Assembly (NCBI RefSeq): GCF_022637395.1
Contig: NZ_CP093337.1
Coordinates: forward strand, 372,001-436,000
Direction: 5' to 3'
Length of the DNA stretch: 64,000 nucleotides
Origin: Shinella sp. H4-D48
GTDB lineage: Bacteria > Pseudomonadota > Alphaproteobacteria > Rhizobiales > Rhizobiaceae
Shown: positions 60,531 through 64,000 of the stretch, piece after piece
Layout of the letters: every line of letters begins with the position of its first letter
How positions within the stretch are numbered: position 1 is the stretch's first letter
The notes under the pieces: model-generated
Seen by the model: the letters and a program-made list of their open reading frames with translations, nothing else
Databases searched by the model: none
What the model was told of the DNA's origin: nothing
Made by a program: the position numbers and the translations under genes

Positions 60531-60544
60531 CCTAACGCGTTAGG
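60531..60544. promoter_or_regulatory. 14-bp perfect palindrome upstream of tamA
   Basis: CCTAACGCGTTAGG is self-complementary over 14 bp and lies 104 bp before the tamA ATG. It could be a regulator-binding site. No matching regulator family is identified. Confidence 0.4.
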
Positions 60545-60648
60545 GTCTTTTCTTGCCAAATGCTTCGAATGAATCGGAGCGAACCTGGTTTGTGTCGGAA
60601 GCTGATGCGCATACCGCACTTCGAGGAAAAGGCGACGGATAGCTGCGG

Positions 60649-62571
60649 ATGCGGGATAAAGTGAACCGGCCGGAAAAGAGTTTTGCGTTTCTGAAGGCTG
60701 GCACCGCACTCGCGGTTGCTACCGCCTTGGCGTGCGCGCCCCTGTCCGTCCGCCCGGCCATGGCTTTCAAGCTTTTCGGGATGAAGTTCTTCGAAAGCGA
60801 TGAAGAGGCCGTGACCGTCATCGATCCGGTCAATTATACGCTGACGCTCGATCCTGGCACGGATGACAGCGCTCTCAAGGACGCCATCGAGAACACGACG
60901 CGGCTCAAGCAGGACGAGGGTCAGCCGGTGTCCGGCGATCTTGGCCTCGTTATCAAGGCGCGCGACGACCGCGATCGCATCCTCGCCGCCCTCTACGAGA
61001 ACGCCCGCTATGGCGGTGTGGTGAATGTCACCGTCAACGGGCAGGATCTCGATTCGCTGCCGCCCAACCCTGAATTTAACGACCGCGCCGCCATTCCGGT
61101 GACGATCCGGGTCGATCCGGGTCCCGTCTTCACATTCGGCGATGTCGCCTTCTCCGGCGACGCCGACAGGTTCAATCCGGCGGATTACGGCCTGGTGGCC
61201 GGCGCGCGTGCGGATTCCACCGTCATCCTTAAGGCCGGCGAGAAGGTCGTCGTCGATCTCAAGGCCGAGGGCCGACCGCTGGCCAAGCTTATCGAGCGGA
61301 ACGCGACGGCCGACCACAAGACGCGCACGGTGGATGTTGTCATCGCTGCAGAGGGCGGTCCGGTCGCACCGGTCGGCGAGGTGGGCGTCACGGGCACGAA
61401 GACGGTCGATGCGGGCTTCGTGCAGCGCTATTCACGCATCAATGCCGGTCAGCCTTATTCGCCCGAGGCCCTCAACAAGGCTGCGGAACGACTGCGCACG
61501 CTCGGTGTTTTCTCCAGCGTGACCATCCGCGAGGCGAGCCAGCTTGCGCCGGATGGATCGCTGCCGATGACCATCGAGGTTTCCGAAGGCAAGCACCGCT
61601 ATTTCGGTGTCGGCGCGCAATATTCCAACACCGACGGTTTCGGCCTGCAGGGGTACTGGGGGCATCGCAACCTGTTTGGGCAGGCGGAATCGCTGCGTAT
61701 CGAGGGTTCGGTCAACCGCATCGGTGAGTCCGACATCGGCGACCTGGATTATTCGACGGCTATCCTGTTTTCCAAACCCGGCGCCTTCGGCCCGGCAACG
61801 ACGTTCAATGCCAGCCTCAAGGCCTCGATCGTCGATCCCGACGCCTACAAGGCCTTCACCACCACGGCGGCGGCAGGGGTGAGCGTCGAGCTGTCCGACC
61901 GGGATACCGTCAGCGCCGGCGGCGAGGTGGCGTGGAGCAACATCGAGGACGTCTTCGGCAAGAACAAGTATCTGACGGTGAGCCTGCCGATCGAGTATGT
62001 GCGCGATACCCGCACCGACAAGCTCAACCCGACGGAAGGCTATCGCTTCCTCATCAACGCCAAGCCGAGCTACGAGACCTATCGCGGCACCTTCTTCTCC
62101 AGTTTTGAAGGGGCCATCACCGGCTATCAGGCGCTGGGCGCGGAGGAGCGTTTCGTGCTGGCCGGCAAGCTTTCCGCCGGAACGATCATCGGCGGCAGCG
62201 AGCTTGCCGATATTCCGGCGACGCGTCGCTTCTTCCTTGGCGGAGGCGGCACGGTGCGCGGCTATGGCTATCAGGAGATTTCGCCGCGCAATGCGGACAA
62301 CAAGCTGCTCGGCGGGCGATCCTATGTGGCTGGCTCCGCGGAGGTCCGCATCGGTGTCACCGAAACCATCGGTATCGTGCCGTTCATCGATGTCGGCACC
62401 GTCTCGACGGACGAGGTGCCCGACTTCAAGGATATCCGCGCCGGCGCCGGTGTCGGTCTTCGCTATGCGACGCCGTTCGGACCGCTTCGGCTCGATGTGG
62501 CGGTGCCGCTGAAGAAATATGAGGGCGGAACGTCCTTCGGGGTCTACGCCGGCATCGGTCAGTCGTTCTGA
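60649..62571 (+). CDS. tamA: Translocation and assembly module protein TamA (Omp85 family)
   Basis: The 640-residue outer-membrane protein has a signal peptide (cleavage near AMA, about residue 39), three POTRA-like domains (about 40-330; VTGTKTVDAGFVQRYSRINAGQPY marks the last) and a 16-stranded Omp85 barrel. The latter includes FFLGGGGTVRGYGYQEISP (the RGY/F motif) and the C-terminal strand GTSFGVYAGIGQSF. With TamB it helps insert outer-membrane proteins or lipids. The tamB start follows after 103 bp, the usual order. Distinguished from BamA by fewer POTRAs. Confidence 0.93.
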   Translation: MRDKVNRPEKSFAFLKAGTALAVATALACAPLSVRPAMAFKLFGMKFFESDEEAVTVIDPVNYTLTLDPGTDDSALKDAIENTTRLKQDEGQPVSGDLGLVIKARDDRDRILAALYENARYGGVVNVTVNGQDLDSLPPNPEFNDRAAIPVTIRVDPGPVFTFGDVAFSGDADRFNPADYGLVAGARADSTVILKAGEKVVVDLKAEGRPLAKLIERNATADHKTRTVDVVIAAEGGPVAPVGEVGVTGTKTVDAGFVQRYSRINAGQPYSPEALNKAAERLRTLGVFSSVTIREASQLAPDGSLPMTIEVSEGKHRYFGVGAQYSNTDGFGLQGYWGHRNLFGQAESLRIEGSVNRIGESDIGDLDYSTAILFSKPGAFGPATTFNASLKASIVDPDAYKAFTTTAAAGVSVELSDRDTVSAGGEVAWSNIEDVFGKNKYLTVSLPIEYVRDTRTDKLNPTEGYRFLINAKPSYETYRGTFFSSFEGAITGYQALGAEERFVLAGKLSAGTIIGGSELADIPATRRFFLGGGGTVRGYGYQEISPRNADNKLLGGRSYVAGSAEVRIGVTETIGIVPFIDVGTVSTDEVPDFKDIRAGAGVGLRYATPFGPLRLDVAVPLKKYEGGTSFGVYAGIGQSF

Positions 62572-62674
62572 CTGGCGCCGCAATTTTCCGCTAGGCTCTT
62601 GATCCTCAGTTCGATTGGGATTCTAGACGGTGGGGAGCGATTCTGCGCGCCCGCGCACGTGAAATGGATGAAGC

Positions 62675-64000
62675 ATGACGAGGCTGTCTCGAATTCTCCG
62701 CGCCATTCTCCGCTATGCCGGCTACGGCCTTGCGGTGCTGCTTGTCTTTCTGGTCGCGGTTCTGGGCTTTGTCGGCTTCACGGATGCAGGTGCCCGCATG
62801 GCCGGTTCCTATGTGGAAAAGCTTGCCGCCGCTAGCGGGCAGGTCATTTCCATCAGCGAGCCGTCCGGCCTTCTGACGGGGCGGCTGCGCGCCGGTGCCG
62901 TCACCCTCGGAGACGAGAAGGGCACCTACGCGGAAATCCGCGACCTCGCCGTCGATTGGTCGCCGCTGGAGCTTCTCTTTTTCAGCTTTGATGCGTCGCG
63001 CGTTTCGGCGTCCTCGATCTCGCTGCTGCGCCTGCCGGAATCGAAGGCGGATGCGCAGCCCTCCGACACGCCGTTCAAACTGCCTGTCGAGGTTCATATC
63101 GATTCGCTGGCAATCCCCGAGCTCTTCGTGTCGGGCGCCGTCGCCGGTCGCGATCAGCGGATCGTCGTCTCCGGCCGTGGCGATGCGACGGCCGAGAGCG
63201 TGGCCATCAACCTTTCGGCCAACGAACTGGAGCGCCCGGAGGCGCGACTGGCTGCGGATATCGTCTTCAATCCGGCCGAGAACGTGCTGCGTCTCGAGGC
63301 GGATGTCGCTGAACCGAAGGGCGGCCTGCTCGCCAACCTGCTCAAATTGCCGAACGAGCCTGCCGTTTCCATCCGCCTGACGGGGGATGGGCCATTGTCG
63401 CAGTGGAAAGGTCGTCTTTCCGCCGCGCTCGACGGCACGGAGATGCTGCGTGTGGATGGCCGTCACGACCTTTCCGCCAATGGGCTGCATACCCTGTCAC
63501 TCAAGGGGGGCGGCACGTTCGATGCGCTGATGCCGCCACAGTTCAGGCCGCTTTTTGCCGGTGAGACGAGTATCGACCTCGTCGCGGCTTTCGACGGTTC
63601 GGACATGGTGCGCATCGAGAAGGGCGCCATCACGACGGGTGCGATGACACTTGCTGCGTCCGGTGCCGTGAGTGCGACGGGTGCGAATGACCTCAATGTG
63701 AAGCTTGACGGCCGCGATGGCCCGATCGACTTCCGCTGGCCCCTCGCCGATGGCGATGCCCGCATCCTGATCGACGGCGCCGACATTTCGCTGACCGGCG
63801 AGGCGAGCGCCGCGGCCTTGCGCGCTGATGCAGCCGTGGTGTCGGCGGCACTGCCGGCGGGCCGTATCGAGAATATCCGCCTTTCCGCCCGCAGCGATGC
63901 GTTCAACGTCTCAAGCCAGTCCGGTCGTGTCGACGTGACGGTCGAGACGGGCGACATGGCTTTCGCCAATGCCGATATCGACCGCATGGTGAAGGGGCCG
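62675..64000 (+). CDS. tamB: TamB, inner-membrane anchored partner of TamA, N-terminal part
   Basis: The frame runs off the window end without a stop (442 codons seen; family members are commonly over 1,200 residues). An N-terminal membrane helix (about 17-36, VLLVFLVAVLGFVGFTDAG) is followed by ISEPSGLLTGRLRAGAVTLGD and IRDLAVDWSPLELLFFSFD, the N-terminal TamB/YtfN pattern, then beta-helical repeats such as LRLEADVAEPKGGLLANLLKL. TamB spans the periplasm and carries phospholipid or guides OMPs to TamA. It starts at the first ATG after an in-frame stop. Confidence 0.93.
   Translation, partial: MTRLSRILRAILRYAGYGLAVLLVFLVAVLGFVGFTDAGARMAGSYVEKLAAASGQVISISEPSGLLTGRLRAGAVTLGDEKGTYAEIRDLAVDWSPLELLFFSFDASRVSASSISLLRLPESKADAQPSDTPFKLPVEVHIDSLAIPELFVSGAVAGRDQRIVVSGRGDATAESVAINLSANELERPEARLAADIVFNPAENVLRLEADVAEPKGGLLANLLKLPNEPAVSIRLTGDGPLSQWKGRLSAALDGTEMLRVDGRHDLSANGLHTLSLKGGGTFDALMPPQFRPLFAGETSIDLVAAFDGSDMVRIEKGAITTGAMTLAASGAVSATGANDLNVKLDGRDGPIDFRWPLADGDARILIDGADISLTGEASAAALRADAAVVSAALPAGRIENIRLSARSDAFNVSSQSGRVDVTVETGDMAFANADIDRMVKGP

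Overview
The window is a GC-rich stretch of chromosome from an alphaproteobacterium, most likely a member of the Rhizobiaceae (Rhizobium/Agrobacterium/Shinella/Ensifer group; the genus cannot be fixed from sequence reading alone). Lineage indicators are the C4-type 5-aminolevulinate synthase hemA with an FNR/FixK-type box, the aerobic cobaltochelatase subunits cobS/cobT, a CpdR-like cell-cycle receiver, the TIGR02302, DUF2125 and DUF3108 proteins typical of this order, and a TamA/TamB pair. Gene density is very high, and the content is mainly core housekeeping rather than accessory. I see no CRISPR array, transposase, integrase or rRNA.

Layout. 1-5.2 kb: end of secA with its terminator, a polysaccharide flippase overlapping a BioF2/FemAB-like acyltransferase, then an acyl-CoA synthetase and a BON-domain protein on the other strand. 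5.5-12.3 kb: tRNA-Leu(CAA), dsbB, an HNH nuclease, an AlkA-type glycosylase, gluQ, a YihY/BrkB membrane protein, a perfect 20-bp inverted repeat, an SDR, a small HIG1-like membrane protein coupled to a PduO-type cobalamin adenosyltransferase, and a rhomboid protease. 12.3-16.6 kb: etfB-etfA behind a promoter with an embedded palindrome, 3-hydroxybutyryl-CoA dehydrogenase, then an apparently inserted sulfatase-fold membrane enzyme bounded by a 28-bp direct duplication of the end of hbd. 16.7-21.3 kb: the sulfate ABC transporter (sbp, cysT, cysW, cysA) and a TlpA-type thioredoxin. 21.3-31.4 kb: argH-lptM-lysA-TIGR02302, cpdR, hpt, a DUF3426-like protein, ftsE-ftsX and a YdcF protein. 31.4-38.2 kb: plsC, chaC, DUF2125, tyrC, a methyltransferase, gloB, an EamA transporter and DUF3108. 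38.3-44.6 kb: rpmB, a queuosine-precursor transporter with a candidate preQ1 riboswitch over its start codon, a secreted phytase/esterase-like protein, cobT, cobS, a J-domain protein and bolA. 44.6-55.9 kb: a CorC-like CBS protein, aroB, aroK, a small membrane protein coupled to xerD, accA, a lipoprotein L,D-transpeptidase with tusA, a GNAT, a COG0523 metallochaperone GTPase, a D,D-carboxypeptidase, an M20 amidohydrolase and tRNA-Arg(CCT). 56-64 kb: a hypothetical protein, a META-MliC fusion, dxr, hemA, a glycine-zipper lipoprotein, tamA and the start of tamB.

How the genes fit together. Several genes serve the envelope (flippase, FtsEX, YdcF, PlsC, L,D-transpeptidase, carboxypeptidase, MliC-type inhibitor, TamAB). 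Cobalamin is represented by CobS/CobT and the adenosyltransferase. Queuosine is represented by the precursor transporter and GluQ. ETF and 3-hydroxybutyryl-CoA dehydrogenase link acyl-CoA oxidation and PHB metabolism.

The observations most worth checking are the candidate preQ1-I riboswitch at 38830-38859, the repeat-bounded sulfatase segment at 15131-16630, the long perfect inverted repeat at 9572-9617, and the unusually tight packing of convergent genes with no room for terminators.
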